In this document: in pieces, positions 7,973-17,400 of the stretch
Layout: every line of letters begins with the position of its first letter
Numbering within the stretch: the stretch's first letter is position 1
Assembly (NCBI GenBank): GCA_903832735.1
Contig: CAILCO010000069.1
Location: 1-64,000, forward strand
Source: an uncultured Sterolibacterium sp.
GTDB lineage: Bacteria; Pseudomonadota; Gammaproteobacteria; Burkholderiales; Rhodocyclaceae
DNA: 64,000 bases
Direction: 5' to 3'
The notes under the pieces: generated by a model
The model's database searches: none
Told to the model about the DNA's origin: nothing
The model's input: only the letters and a program-made list of their open reading frames with translations
Program-made: the position numbers and the translations under genes

Positions 7973-9162
7973 CCCTCCTGGTTTCGCGCGCGGCGTTCGG
8001 CGGCGTCGGCGTGTCCAGCGAGACCAGCGTGCTTGCCGTGCGTGTCTGGCCGGCACCCGACTACACCCGCATCACCCTCGAACACACCCAGCCGCTGCGC
8101 TTCTCTTACCAGTCAGTGAAAGATCCGGCGCGGCTGGTGGTAGATCTGGAAGGCATGGAATTCAACTCGGTGCTAGCCAGCCTGCCCGGCAAGATTTCCG
8201 AAACCGACCCCTATATCAAACTGCTACGCGCCGGCCGCAACAAACCCGGCGTGGTGCGCCTGGTCATCGAACTGAAGGGCGAAGTCAAGCCGCAGGTGTT
8301 CACCTTGAAACCCGTCGGGGAATACGGCTACCGGCTGGTGCTCGACCTTTATCCGGCCGAGCCGGCCGACCCCCTGATGGCGCTTCTGGAAAAGCCGGCG
8401 CGACCGGCGCTGCCGGAACCGCGGGCGACGGAACCCGGACATGAGGAGATCGCGCGCCTGGTCACCATCGTCCTCGACCCGGGACACGGCGGCGAGGATC
8501 CCGGCGCCATCGGCCGCGGCGGCAGCCGCGAGAAGAACGTCACCTTGTCCATCGTGCACCGCCTGAAGAAACTGATCGATGCCGAGAAAAACATGCGCTC
8601 GGTGCTGACCCGGGACGGCGACTATTTCATTCCCTTGTCCCAGCGCGTGCAGAAAGCCCGGCGACTCCAGGCCGACCTGTTCGTGTCGGTGCATGCCGAT
8701 GCTTTCGTCAAGCCGACGGCCAAGGGTTCTAGCGTCTTTGTCCTGTCCGAGCACGGCGCTTCATCCTCTGCCGCGCGCTGGATGGCGCAACGCGAAAATG
8801 CCGCCGACCTGATCGGTGGGGTCAATCTAGACGTCAAGGATCCCTACCTCGCGCGCACCCTGCTCGACCTATCGCAGACGGCGACCAACAACGACAGCCT
8901 GAAACTGGGCAAAGCCGTACTCGGCGAACTGGGCGGCATCAATTCCCTGCACAAGGGTCAGGTCGAACAGGCCGGATTTGCGGTGTTGAAGGCGCCGGAC
9001 ATTCCCTCCATCCTGGTCGAAACAGCCTTCATCTCCAATCCCGAAGAAGAGCAGCGCCTCAATGACGAGTCCTACCAGGACAGAATGGCCGAGGCCATCC
9101 TGCGCGGCATCAAGCGCTATTTCGCCAGGAACCCGCCGCTGGCGAAGTCCAGGCTGACCTAG
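7906..9162 (+). CDS. amiC: N-acetylmuramoyl-L-alanine amidase with AMIN domain (Tat-exported)
   Basis: A 418-residue periplasmic amidase that cleaves the amide between MurNAc and the stem peptide during septum splitting. The N-terminus carries a twin-arginine signal (SRRDILRL at about 10-17) followed by a hydrophobic stretch, as in E. coli AmiC. An AMIN domain (about 42-150) targets the septum. The Amidase_3 domain (about 186-408) shows the zinc residues His194 in DPGHGGEDPG, Glu209, and the SVHADA histidine, with the catalytic Glu in VETAFISN. ATG 7906 overlaps the end of tsaE; the tsaE-amiC order is common in proteobacteria. Confidence 0.93.
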   Translation: MPDELANPRSRRDILRLAAGSLTLLVSRAAFGGVGVSSETSVLAVRVWPAPDYTRITLEHTQPLRFSYQSVKDPARLVVDLEGMEFNSVLASLPGKISETDPYIKLLRAGRNKPGVVRLVIELKGEVKPQVFTLKPVGEYGYRLVLDLYPAEPADPLMALLEKPARPALPEPRATEPGHEEIARLVTIVLDPGHGGEDPGAIGRGGSREKNVTLSIVHRLKKLIDAEKNMRSVLTRDGDYFIPLSQRVQKARRLQADLFVSVHADAFVKPTAKGSSVFVLSEHGASSSAARWMAQRENAADLIGGVNLDVKDPYLARTLLDLSQTATNNDSLKLGKAVLGELGGINSLHKGQVEQAGFAVLKAPDIPSILVETAFISNPEEEQRLNDESYQDRMAEAILRGIKRYFARNPPLAKSRLT

Positions 9163-9180
9163 AGCGGTCTTCGAGACTGT

Positions 9181-9186
9181 TATAAT
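9181..9186 (+). promoter_or_regulatory. Candidate sigma-70 -10 box upstream of ribF
   Basis: A perfect TATAAT lies 20 bases before the ribF start, in the 44-base gap after the amidase gene. No good -35 hexamer stands at the usual 16-18 base distance, so this is a partial match. It would drive ribF-ileS-lspA. Confidence 0.4.
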
Positions 9187-9206
9187 CGGCGTTTTTTGTC
9201 GCGGCC

Positions 9207-10142
9207 ATGCTGGTTTTTCGCAGAGTCCCGGAACATGCGCAAACGCCGACGGTGCTCACCATCGGCAACTTCGATGGCCTGCACCGCGGCCATCAAGCCC
9301 TGCTCGCGCGCCTGACGGCGGCGGCTCGGCGCCTCGGCCTGCCCTCGGCGCTGCTCACCTTCGAACCGCACCCGCGCGAATTCTTCGCCCCCGATCAGGC
9401 ACCGGCCAGGCTGACCAGCCTGCGCGAGAAGCTCAGCCTGATCGAGCATTGCGGCGTCGATAAGGTATATGTCTGCCGCTTCAATGCGGCGCTCGCGTCC
9501 TTACCCGCAGAAGAGTTCGTCTCGCGCATCCTGATCCAGGGTCTGTCCGTGAAGCATCTGATCATCGGCGACGACTTCCGTTTCGGACGCGGACGCAGCG
9601 GCGACTTCGAACTGCTGCAACAGGCCAGCGAGATCCACCACTTCGGCATCGAGGCAATGCACACCATCGATTGGGAAGGCGAGCGCGTCTCCAGTTCGGC
9701 GGTGCGCGAAGCCCTGGAAGCAGGCGACATCGAGCATGCCGCAAGATTGCTCGGCCGCCCCTACTGCATCGCCGGACGGGTCGTGACAGGCAACAGAATA
9801 GGCCGCGAACTGGGCTTTCCCACCGCCAACGTGCAATTGAAGCGCAAACGCCTGCCGCTTGCCGGCATCTTCGCGGTGAACGTCTCCGGCATCGCGGCAA
9901 AGCCCCTGCCCGGCGCTGCCAGTCTCGGCGTCAGGCCGACCTTGGGGTGCGGCCTGAAACCGGTGCTGGAAGTCCATCTGCTCGACTTTGACCGCTCCAT
10001 CTATGGCGCGCATGTCACGGTGAATTTTCTCCACAAGCTGCGCGACGAAGCGAAATTCGACAGCCTGGATGCATTGCAGGCGCAGATCGCGCGCGACGTC
10101 GCCACCACCAGAACCTACTTCGCTGATACGAAAAATGGCTGA
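9207..10142 (+). CDS. ribF: Bifunctional riboflavin kinase / FAD synthetase
   Basis: A 311-residue cytoplasmic enzyme that phosphorylates riboflavin to FMN and adenylates FMN to FAD. The N-terminal nucleotidyltransferase domain has the [11 protein letters not shown] motif (about residues 22-32) and [12 protein letters not shown]. The C-terminal flavokinase domain starts near residue 190 with [10 protein letters not shown] and contains the GFPTANV segment. Length is normal for the family. The stop codon overlaps the ileS start by eight bases, indicating a ribF-ileS-lspA operon. Confidence 0.97.
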   Translation: MLVFRRVPEHAQTPTVLTIGNFDGLHRGHQALLARLTAAARRLGLPSALLTFEPHPREFFAPDQAPARLTSLREKLSLIEHCGVDKVYVCRFNAALASLPAEEFVSRILIQGLSVKHLIIGDDFRFGRGRSGDFELLQQASEIHHFGIEAMHTIDWEGERVSSSAVREALEAGDIEHAARLLGRPYCIAGRVVTGNRIGRELGFPTANVQLKRKRLPLAGIFAVNVSGIAAKPLPGAASLGVRPTLGCGLKPVLEVHLLDFDRSIYGAHVTVNFLHKLRDEAKFDSLDALQAQIARDVATTRTYFADTKNG

Positions 10143-12969
10143 TTATCGCAAGACCCTGAATCTTCCCGACACGCCCTTCCCGATGCGCGGCGACCTGGCC
10201 AAACGCGAGCCCGCCTGGATCAAGGATTGGCAGGAGCGGGGCCTCTATCAGAAGATCCGCGCCGCTGCCAAGGGCCGGCCGCGCTTCACGCTGCACGACG
10301 GCCCGCCTTATGCCAACGGCGACATTCACATCGGCCATGCGGTGAACAAGATCCTCAAGGACATCATCAATCGTTCCAAGACCCTTTCCGGCTTCGATGC
10401 CCCCTATGTCCCGGGCTGGGATTGCCATGGCTTGCCGATCGAGCACCAGATCGAGAAACTGCACGGCAAGGGAATTGCGGCCGACCGCGTGCGCGAACTT
10501 TGCCGCACCTATGCCGCGGAGCAAATCGAACGGCAGAAGCAGGATTTCATCCGCCTGGGCGTCCTGGGCGACTGGGAGCATCCCTATCTGACCATGGACT
10601 TCAAGACCGAGGCCGCCGAGATCCGCGCGCTTGGGTTGCTCTATAGTCAAGGCTTCCTGTTCCAGGGTCTGAAGCCGGTCAACTGGTGTTTCGACTGTGG
10701 CTCGGCGCTGGCGGAAGCCGAGGTCGAGTACCAGGACAAGAAAAGTCCTGCCATCGACGTCGGTTTCATCGCGGAGGATCGCGACCGGCTCGCCGCCGCC
10801 TTCGCCCTGGCGACCCTGCCCGAGAAGCCAGCCTACGCGGTCATCTGGACGACCACGCCGTGGACCATTCCGGCGAACCAGGCCTTGAACGTCCATCCTG
10901 AAATCGACTACGCCCTGGTCGATACCGAGCGCGGCTTGCTGATCCTGGCCAGGGACATCCTGCTGCCGCCCGGCGCCAATCCCGAGGAAATCCCGCCGCT
11001 GCTCAAGCGCTACGGCATCAGCGAGTGGCAGGTGATCGGGGTATGCAAGGGCGCAGCCCTGAGCCTGATCCGCTTCAAGCACCCGTTCTATGAGCGCAGT
11101 TCGCCGGTCTATCTCGGCGAATATGTCGCCCTGGATACCGGCACCGGCATCGTCCATAGCGCACCGGCGTACGGCCTGGAGGACTTCATCTCGTGCAAGC
11201 AGCACGGCATGCATAACGACGAGATCCTCAAGCCGGTCCTCGGCAACGGCCGCTTCGCCGAGAGCTTGCCGTTCTTCGGCGGCATGAACATCTGGAAGGC
11301 CGCCACCCCGATCATCGACAAACTGCGCGAAGTCGGCGCGCTCTTCGACGCCTCCGAAATCAAGCACAGCTACATGCATTGCTGGCGCCACAAGACGCCG
11401 GTGATCTACCGCGCCACGACGCAGTGGTTCGTCGGCATGGATCAACTGCCCTCCCGTACGGGCCAGACGTTGCGCCAGGTGGCCTTGGCGGCGATCGCGG
11501 AGACCGGATTCTTTCCGGCCTGGGGCCAGGCCAGGCTCGCCGCGATGATAGCCAATCGCCCGGACTGGTGCGTCTCGCGCCAGCGCAACTGGGGCGTACC
11601 GATTCCCTTCTTCCTGCACAAGGAAACGGGGGAACCCCATCCGCGCACCCTGGAATTTCTCGAACAGGTGGCCGGCCGCGTCGAGGCTGAAGGTATCGAG
11701 GGCTGGTTCAAGCTCGATGCCGCCGAACTGCTCGGCGCCGAAGCCGAACAATACGAAAAGATGCACGACACGCTCGACGTCTGGTTCGACTCCGGCACCA
11801 CTCACCTGACGGTCATGCGCGGCAGCCATGGCGACGACTGCAACTATCCGGCCGATCTCTACCTCGAGGGTTCAGATCAGCATCGCGGCTGGTTCCATTC
11901 CAGCCTGCTAACCGGCTGCGCCATCGATGGCCGCGCACCCTACAAGGCCCTGCTGACCCACGGCTTCGTGGTCGACGGCCAGGGCCTGAAAATGTCCAAG
12001 TCGAAAGGCAACGTCATCGCGCCGCAACAGGTTTCCGACACGCTGGGCGCCGAGATCCTGCGGCTATGGGTGGCGGCCACCGATTACTCAGGCGAATTGT
12101 CGATTTCCAAAGTCATCCTCGATCGCGTCGTCGAGGTCTATCGCCGCCTGCGCAACACCCTGCGTTTCCTGCTCGCCAACACCGCCGACTTCGATGCGCA
12201 AACCCAGATGCTGCCGGTTTCCGAGTGGCTGGAAATCGACCGTTATGCGCTGGCGCTGACGCGGCAATTGCAGCAAGGCATCACCGCCAACTTCGACAGT
12301 TACGAGATCCACAAGGTAGGCCAGGCGCTGCAGATATTCTGTGCCGAAGATCTCGGCGGTTTCTATCTCGACATCCTCAAGGACCGCTTGTACACGACCC
12401 CGGCCAACTCACCGGAGCGCCGCGCCGCGCAAAGCGCGCTCTGGCATATCCTGCACGCCGTCACGCGACTGATGGCGCCGATCCTGTCGTTCACCGCCGA
12501 GGAAATCTGGACCCTGCTGGGCCATGACCAGAGCATCATGTTGACCAGTTGGCACGAACTGCCCGCCCAGGACGGAGAAGCGGACCTGCTCGAGCGCTGG
12601 CGCTCGATCCGCGAACTGCGCGGCGAAGTCAGTAAAAATATGGAAGCGCTGCGCGAAGCCGGAAAGATCGGCTCGTCCCTGCAGGCGGAGGTGGAGATTC
12701 GCGCCAGCGGCGCCAGGTACGAACTGCTGGCGACGCTAGCCGATGACCTGCGCTTCGTCCTGATCTGCTCGAAGACGACGCTGGTCCGCGCCGCCGACGT
12801 CGGCGCGGAGGCCGTCATCGTGAGCCCGTCGGCTCACGCCAAGTGTCCCCGCTGCTGGCACTGGCGCGAGGATGTCGGCCGCCACGAGCATGCCGCCGAG
12901 CATCCTGAATTGTGCGGCCGCTGCAGCGCCAACCTGTTCGGCCGAGGCGAGCCCCGTGCAGCAGCCTAG
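10135..12969 (+). CDS. ileS: Isoleucyl-tRNA synthetase
   Basis: A 944-residue class I aminoacyl-tRNA synthetase that charges tRNA-Ile and edits valine. The HIGH motif appears as GDIHIGHA near residue 62 and the KMSKS motif near 619. The CP1 editing domain lies between them. The C-terminus has the zinc-binding pairs CPRC and CGRC typical of bacterial IleS. ATG 10135 is chosen because [13 protein letters not shown] is the normal family N-terminus; it overlaps the end of ribF. The following lspA gene overlaps the 3' end by 14 bases. Confidence 0.98.
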   Translation: MADYRKTLNLPDTPFPMRGDLAKREPAWIKDWQERGLYQKIRAAAKGRPRFTLHDGPPYANGDIHIGHAVNKILKDIINRSKTLSGFDAPYVPGWDCHGLPIEHQIEKLHGKGIAADRVRELCRTYAAEQIERQKQDFIRLGVLGDWEHPYLTMDFKTEAAEIRALGLLYSQGFLFQGLKPVNWCFDCGSALAEAEVEYQDKKSPAIDVGFIAEDRDRLAAAFALATLPEKPAYAVIWTTTPWTIPANQALNVHPEIDYALVDTERGLLILARDILLPPGANPEEIPPLLKRYGISEWQVIGVCKGAALSLIRFKHPFYERSSPVYLGEYVALDTGTGIVHSAPAYGLEDFISCKQHGMHNDEILKPVLGNGRFAESLPFFGGMNIWKAATPIIDKLREVGALFDASEIKHSYMHCWRHKTPVIYRATTQWFVGMDQLPSRTGQTLRQVALAAIAETGFFPAWGQARLAAMIANRPDWCVSRQRNWGVPIPFFLHKETGEPHPRTLEFLEQVAGRVEAEGIEGWFKLDAAELLGAEAEQYEKMHDTLDVWFDSGTTHLTVMRGSHGDDCNYPADLYLEGSDQHRGWFHSSLLTGCAIDGRAPYKALLTHGFVVDGQGLKMSKSKGNVIAPQQVSDTLGAEILRLWVAATDYSGELSISKVILDRVVEVYRRLRNTLRFLLANTADFDAQTQMLPVSEWLEIDRYALALTRQLQQGITANFDSYEIHKVGQALQIFCAEDLGGFYLDILKDRLYTTPANSPERRAAQSALWHILHAVTRLMAPILSFTAEEIWTLLGHDQSIMLTSWHELPAQDGEADLLERWRSIRELRGEVSKNMEALREAGKIGSSLQAEVEIRASGARYELLATLADDLRFVLICSKTTLVRAADVGAEAVIVSPSAHAKCPRCWHWREDVGRHEHAAEHPELCGRCSANLFGRGEPRAAA

Positions 12970-13459
12970 GCGCAGCTTACAACTCGCGCACTGGCTGGCC
13001 CTCAGTGCCCTGGTCATCGTCCTCGACCAAGCGAGCAAAGCCTGGATCATGTCCGCATTCAGACCCGGCGAGAGCCTGACCGTCACCCCATTCTTCGACC
13101 TGGTCCTGGTCTTCAATCCGGGCGCGGCCTTCAGCTTTCTTTCTTCGGCGGCCGGCTGGCAGCGTTGGCTGTTCGTCGCGCTGGCGCTGGGAATCTCGGC
13201 CTGGATCGTCCTGATGCTCAAGCGCCACGCCCACGAACGACTGGAACCGCTGGCGCTGACCCTGGTCCTGGGCGGCGCCTTGGGCAACGTCATCGACCGG
13301 CTGATTCACGCGGCGGTAGTGGACTTCCTCTCCTTCCATGCCGGAGCCCATTACTGGCCTGCCTTCAACGTCGCCGACTCGGCCATCAGCGTCGGGGTCG
13401 CGCTGATGCTCTGGCAACAGTTCGCGGCAAGAGGCAACAACGCGCATCAGAACGAATAG
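12956..13459 (+). CDS. lspA: Lipoprotein signal peptidase (signal peptidase II)
   Basis: A 167-residue inner-membrane aspartic protease that removes signal peptides from diacylated prolipoproteins. Four transmembrane helices are visible. The conserved blocks are VLDQASK (about 22-28), NPGAAFS, the GNVIDR/VVDF block (Asp114, Asp123) and FNVADSAI (Asp141). The catalytic pair is most likely Asp123 and Asp141. The GTG at 12956, inside the end of ileS, gives the normal family length. The 3' end overlaps the convergent outer-membrane protein gene by 13 bases. Confidence 0.95.
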   Translation: MQQPRRSLQLAHWLALSALVIVLDQASKAWIMSAFRPGESLTVTPFFDLVLVFNPGAAFSFLSSAAGWQRWLFVALALGISAWIVLMLKRHAHERLEPLALTLVLGGALGNVIDRLIHAAVVDFLSFHAGAHYWPAFNVADSAISVGVALMLWQQFAARGNNAHQNE

Positions 13460-14820
13460 CGCAGTTCGGTGTAGAGCCTGTCCTTGTTGTCGTAGCGGCC
13501 GAACAACCCGGTCGCAGGCCCGTGGAAAACGTCCGCGCCGACCATCAGCCGCCAGTTCTGCTGGATATTCCAGGCAAGTCTCGGCCGTATCAGCCGGTCG
13601 CTGCGATTCAGGCTGGAGATCAGCAGCAACTGTCCCTCGATGTCCTGGCCGAGCTTGCCATTGACCAGCACGCTGGCGCCTGACTCGACCTTGTCCTGAA
13701 GCGTGTCGGGGTCGTGGTCGGCATAAAGACGCTGGAAGAACTGCAGATTCAGCCGAGTCTCGGCAGGCAGGCTGATGTCGAGACCGAGCGCATAGTCGAA
13801 AGTGTTCTGGCGCACCAGGCCGTCGGCTTGGCTCAGGCGGGTGACATTGAAGCGCCGCCCGTCGGTATAGACCGCCTCGCCCTTCAGCACCGCCCAATCG
13901 AGGTCCCGGGTCATGGTGGCGCCCAGTTGGTCGATCGGGTCATGGCGTGGCCGATAGATGAAGACCGGGGTGGTGATCGGGACAGTCACTTGACGATAGA
14001 AGCTCGCTTCTGCATCGAGGCTGTGGTAGTAGAAGCCCGAGACATCCCAGCCACTTTTCAGCATGGACAGGCGCAGGCCATAGTTCGAATTGGCTAGCTT
14101 TCGGCTCGGCAGATCCTCGTTCAGAATCACGGTGCCTCCGGGGCCGGGAATCGGGTAGGGATAGAAATCGGCGCCCGGCTTGCCGATTTCATCGAAACTC
14201 GGCGCCGGAATCCAAACCATCTCGGCGTGCCAGTCGCCCTTGAAATATTCCGCCCGCGCCGCCCATTGCGGGATGCGCAGCACCTCGAACTCGGGCAGCA
14301 GGAATTCGCGCAGATCCTTTGCCGAGACGACATCGGCGACGAACAGTCCGACCATTTCGCCCCACACGACATGCTGACGGCCGAGGCGAAAATCCCAATC
14401 GCCGGCGGAAATGTCGAGGTAGTTTTCTCTTAGCGCAAAACCGGCGCGCTGATCCTGGCGGACCGCCTCGGGATAGAAGCCGGAACGGTCGTAAACGGCG
14501 TCGTAATCAAAGCGCCCGCCGATTTTCCATTTCACCTGTTCGGAAAGCTGGCCCTGCCGGCTCAGGTCCAAACGCAAACGCGCCTTGGACCAGTGCGCTG
14601 GATCAGCGGTGGTGCGTGCCAATTCGCCCTGCGCGAAGCCTTTCCAAGCTTGCTCAGGCGCCTTCGGCCGGCTGGCTTGATCGGCGCTGGGCTGATCGGC
14701 GCTCGGTTGATCATCGAATAGCGCATCGCGCGACAGGCCTTCGTCCGCGCCGGCGGAACTTGCCCAGGCGCTCGTGGCCAGCATCACCGCCAGGGCGGCC
14801 GATCTTATGTCAATTGTCAT
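13447..14820 (-). CDS. DUF1302-like outer-membrane protein
   Basis: A 457-residue protein with a Sec signal peptide (cleavage near Ala25). After a short linker containing the duplicated element SADQPSADQ, it has many alternating aromatic/polar strands ending in a terminal Phe (LRYSF), the signature of an outer-membrane beta-barrel. The RLGRQHVVWGE segment near residue 143 resembles DUF1302 and alginate-export-like proteins. It lies directly downstream of an ABC ATPase (11-base overlap), so it may be the outer-membrane part of an export or lipid-transport route. The substrate is unknown. Confidence 0.72.
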   Translation of the reverse strand: MTIDIRSAALAVMLATSAWASSAGADEGLSRDALFDDQPSADQPSADQASRPKAPEQAWKGFAQGELARTTADPAHWSKARLRLDLSRQGQLSEQVKWKIGGRFDYDAVYDRSGFYPEAVRQDQRAGFALRENYLDISAGDWDFRLGRQHVVWGEMVGLFVADVVSAKDLREFLLPEFEVLRIPQWAARAEYFKGDWHAEMVWIPAPSFDEIGKPGADFYPYPIPGPGGTVILNEDLPSRKLANSNYGLRLSMLKSGWDVSGFYYHSLDAEASFYRQVTVPITTPVFIYRPRHDPIDQLGATMTRDLDWAVLKGEAVYTDGRRFNVTRLSQADGLVRQNTFDYALGLDISLPAETRLNLQFFQRLYADHDPDTLQDKVESGASVLVNGKLGQDIEGQLLLISSLNRSDRLIRPRLAWNIQQNWRLMVGADVFHGPATGLFGRYDNKDRLYTELRYSF

Positions 14821-15586
14821 CTTCGTTCTCCTGCTCTGCCTGCACCATGTCGAGGTTGATGAATTTGGCGGGCCGAACGACGGACCAATGGCGCGCGGTT
14901 CTGACGCCGAGCATGGCGATCTTCCCGTCCTCGATCTTCACCAATCTGTCTGCCATCGCCATGACGCGCCGGTCGTGGGTGGAAAAAATGAACGTCGTTC
15001 TGGTGCGCCTGTTGATCCTCTTCATCAAGGACAGGATGCCCTCGCCGGTCTTGTGGTCGAGGTTGGCCGTGGGCTCGTCGGCGAGCACGATCTTCGGTTT
15101 GGTCGCCAGGGCACGCGCAATCGCCACGCGCTGACGCTGGCCGCCGCTTAACTGATTCGGCCGGTGATCGGCATATTGCGACAGGCCGACGATTTTCAGA
15201 TACTTGGCGACCCGCTCGCGGCGTCTGGCAGCTCCGAGCTCCCGAAACTGCAGCAGCGGGTACTCGACATTTTCCGCGGCCGAGAGCACCGGCAGCAGAT
15301 TGAAGGTCTGGAAAATGAAGCCGATGGTATGCGCACGAAGGTCGGCCAGTTGATCAGGCGTCTTGCCGCCGACATCCTCGCCGTTAATGTAGATTTTGCC
15401 GGCGGACGGCGTGTCGATGCAGCCGATCAGATTCAGCAGGGTCGATTTGCCGCTGCCCGAAGGACCGGCGATGGCCAGAAAGACGCCGTCATCGACGCTC
15501 AGGCTGATGTCGCAAAGCGCCCGAACTTTCTGCTCTCCGAGCATGTATTCCTTGAACACGTTCTCTATCCGAACCACGCTGACCAT
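14810..15586 (-). CDS. ABC transporter ATP-binding protein, LolD/MacB-like
   Basis: A 258-residue ATPase. Walker A GPSGSGKST, the Q-loop in FIFQTFNLLP, the signature LSGGQRQRVA, Walker B VLADEPTANLD and the switch His in STHD are all intact. The subfamily resembles LolD/MacB/YtrE ATPases, which pair with FtsX-like permeases. No permease gene is adjacent in this window, so the partner must be elsewhere. The C-terminal extension of about 30 residues is acidic. ATG 15586 is chosen because longer starts (15601, 15613, 15652) run towards or into the divergent gene at 15642; no ribosome site decides it. Confidence 0.85.
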   Translation of the reverse strand: MVSVVRIENVFKEYMLGEQKVRALCDISLSVDDGVFLAIAGPSGSGKSTLLNLIGCIDTPSAGKIYINGEDVGGKTPDQLADLRAHTIGFIFQTFNLLPVLSAAENVEYPLLQFRELGAARRRERVAKYLKIVGLSQYADHRPNQLSGGQRQRVAIARALATKPKIVLADEPTANLDHKTGEGILSLMKRINRRTRTTFIFSTHDRRVMAMADRLVKIEDGKIAMLGVRTARHWSVVRPAKFINLDMVQAEQENEDDN

Positions 15587-15641
15587 GTCTGCTGCGTTCA
15601 TCGCTTGCGCCATGAGGCCGAAGAAAGATATAGTGTCGATT

Positions 15642-16406
15642 ATGCCAAACAATTATTCCATCCGCTTGCTTTTCGGAATTTTCGCGCTCCTGATCGGCTA
15701 CGCTCACGCTGCCGCAGCGGCCGAGGACGACGATGCCATGGCCCGCAGCATCCTCGACCAGGCTGACCAGATCCGCTTTCCGAACGAGGGATTTCAGGTC
15801 GACGTCAGCATCACGACCCGCACCAACGGCCAGAACGGCGATAGTTGGAAGTACCGCATCCTGTCCAAGGGCAACGAGAACACTGTGGTCATGGTGACCG
15901 AACCGGCTTCGGAACGCGGCCAGATCATGCTCATGAAGGACCGGGATCTTTGGGTCTTCATGCCCAAGGTCTCCCAGCCGGTGCGCCTGTCTCTGTCGCA
16001 GCGGCTGACTGGACAGGTGGCCAACGGCGACCTGGCGCGCGCCAATTTTTCCGGAGATTACACGCCTAAGCTGCTGCGCATCGAGACCATCGGCGGCGAG
16101 AAATACAACGTGCTGGAATTGCTCGCGAAGGATCGCGGCGTCACGTATCACAAGGTGATCTACTGGGTGAAACAAGCAAACCACTGGCCCTACAAGGCCG
16201 AGTTCTATTCGCTCTCCGACCGTCTGCTGAAGAGTTGCCGCTATGAGCGATATCAGACGCTGCTGGGCCGGCCCCGCCCTACCCGCCTGGTCATGGAAGA
16301 TGCCTTGCGCAGCGGCGAGGAATCGGTGCTCGACTACAGCGACATGAAATTGCGCAACCTGCCGGATAAGGTATTCACCAAAGACTACCTGAAAAAGCTC
16401 GAATGA
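15642..16406 (+). CDS. LolA-like outer-membrane lipoprotein-sorting family protein
   Basis: A 254-residue periplasmic protein with a Sec signal peptide (hydrophobic residues about 8-25, then AAAAEDDD). The mature part fits the LolA/LolB-like half-barrel fold class often annotated as outer-membrane lipoprotein-sorting protein: the long strands around RILSKGNENTVVM, the LMKDRDLWVFMPKV segment, and the late VIYWVKQANHWPYK segment. It should bind a lipid or lipidated ligand in the periplasm. It starts divergently from the ABC ATPase and overlaps the ThiF gene by four bases (ATGA), so the two are co-translated. Confidence 0.8.
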   Translation: MPNNYSIRLLFGIFALLIGYAHAAAAAEDDDAMARSILDQADQIRFPNEGFQVDVSITTRTNGQNGDSWKYRILSKGNENTVVMVTEPASERGQIMLMKDRDLWVFMPKVSQPVRLSLSQRLTGQVANGDLARANFSGDYTPKLLRIETIGGEKYNVLELLAKDRGVTYHKVIYWVKQANHWPYKAEFYSLSDRLLKSCRYERYQTLLGRPRPTRLVMEDALRSGEESVLDYSDMKLRNLPDKVFTKDYLKKLE

Positions 16407-17299
16407 TGACCGGCCAGAACCCCACTTCGGAAGGCGCCGGTAGCATTGCCGGCTTCGACTACGATCTCGCCTTCTCGCGCAATCTCGGCCTGGTCCAACC
16501 CGAGGAACAGCGCCGCCTCAGACAGAGCAGGGTCGCCATCGCGGGACTAGGCGGGGTGGGCGGGGTGCACCTGACTACGCTGGCCAGGACGGGCATAGGC
16601 AAATTTCACATCGCCGATTTCGACCACTTCGAGGTGCAGAACTTCAACCGCCAGGCGGGCGCCCTGATGTCCACCCTGGGCAGGCAGAAAACCCAGGTAA
16701 TGGAGGCCATGGTTCGCGACATCAACCCCGAGGTCTCGGTGCAGACTTTTCCGCAAGGCATCAGCGCGGAAAATGTGGCGGACTTTCTCGACGGCGTGGA
16801 TGTCGTCGTCGATGGCCTGGATTTTTTCGCCGTGGCGGCTCGGGACATGCTCTATAGCGCCGCCTATACCCGCAACATTCCCGTTGTCGTCGCCGGGCCG
16901 ATCGGAGCGAGTGCGGCGTTCCTGGTTTTTCTCCCCGGGCAAATGCGCTGGCAGGATTACTTCGCCATGGATCTGGCCAGGAGCGAGGTGGACAAATACA
17001 TCTTGTTTGGCCTGGGCAATGCACCCAGGGCAACCCAGTTGCCCTACATGGACCGCAAGTATGTCAGCCTAAAAGAGATGCGCGGCCCCTCGCTTGCCCT
17101 GGCGGTGCAATTGTGCGCCGGAGTGGCGGCAGCGGAAACTTTGAAGCTGCTGCTCAAGCGCGGAAGAACCCTGGCAGCTCCGTATTTCCATCAGTACGAC
17201 GCCTACCGCTGCAAATACGTGATCGGCAAGCTGCGCTGGGGCAATCGGGGCCCGCTACAGCGTCTGAAATTCTGGCTGTTTCGCAGATTGTTTATCTAG
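16403..17299 (+). CDS. ThiF/MoeB/HesA-type E1-like adenylyltransferase
   Basis: A 298-residue cytoplasmic enzyme of the E1-like superfamily, which adenylates the C-terminus of a carrier protein or another carboxylate. The nucleotide-binding GLGGVGG motif (about residues 50-56), the ADFDHFEVQNFNRQ block with the catalytic Arg, and the Lys of GRQKTQV are all present. The CxxC zinc motifs of classical ThiF/MoeB are absent, so it is a divergent member. No ubiquitin-like partner with a Gly-Gly tail is seen nearby. It is coupled to the LolA-like gene and followed after about 100 bases by the FeeM-like acyltransferase. Confidence 0.8.
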   Translation: MMTGQNPTSEGAGSIAGFDYDLAFSRNLGLVQPEEQRRLRQSRVAIAGLGGVGGVHLTTLARTGIGKFHIADFDHFEVQNFNRQAGALMSTLGRQKTQVMEAMVRDINPEVSVQTFPQGISAENVADFLDGVDVVVDGLDFFAVAARDMLYSAAYTRNIPVVVAGPIGASAAFLVFLPGQMRWQDYFAMDLARSEVDKYILFGLGNAPRATQLPYMDRKYVSLKEMRGPSLALAVQLCAGVAAAETLKLLLKRGRTLAAPYFHQYDAYRCKYVIGKLRWGNRGPLQRLKFWLFRRLFI

Positions 17300-17400
17300 G
17301 TTGAGTTCGTAATGGAGCGCACAGCCAGTCATTTTGGAATATGCTGCTGGCATGTTTCAAACCTCAGGACTAGTCCGAATCCTCAGCGGGGTCGCTGATC

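Noticed and set aside
10015..11829. 604-codon open frame opposite ileS
   Set aside because: Antisense to ileS; composition is that of a shadow frame and no ribosome site or motif is seen.
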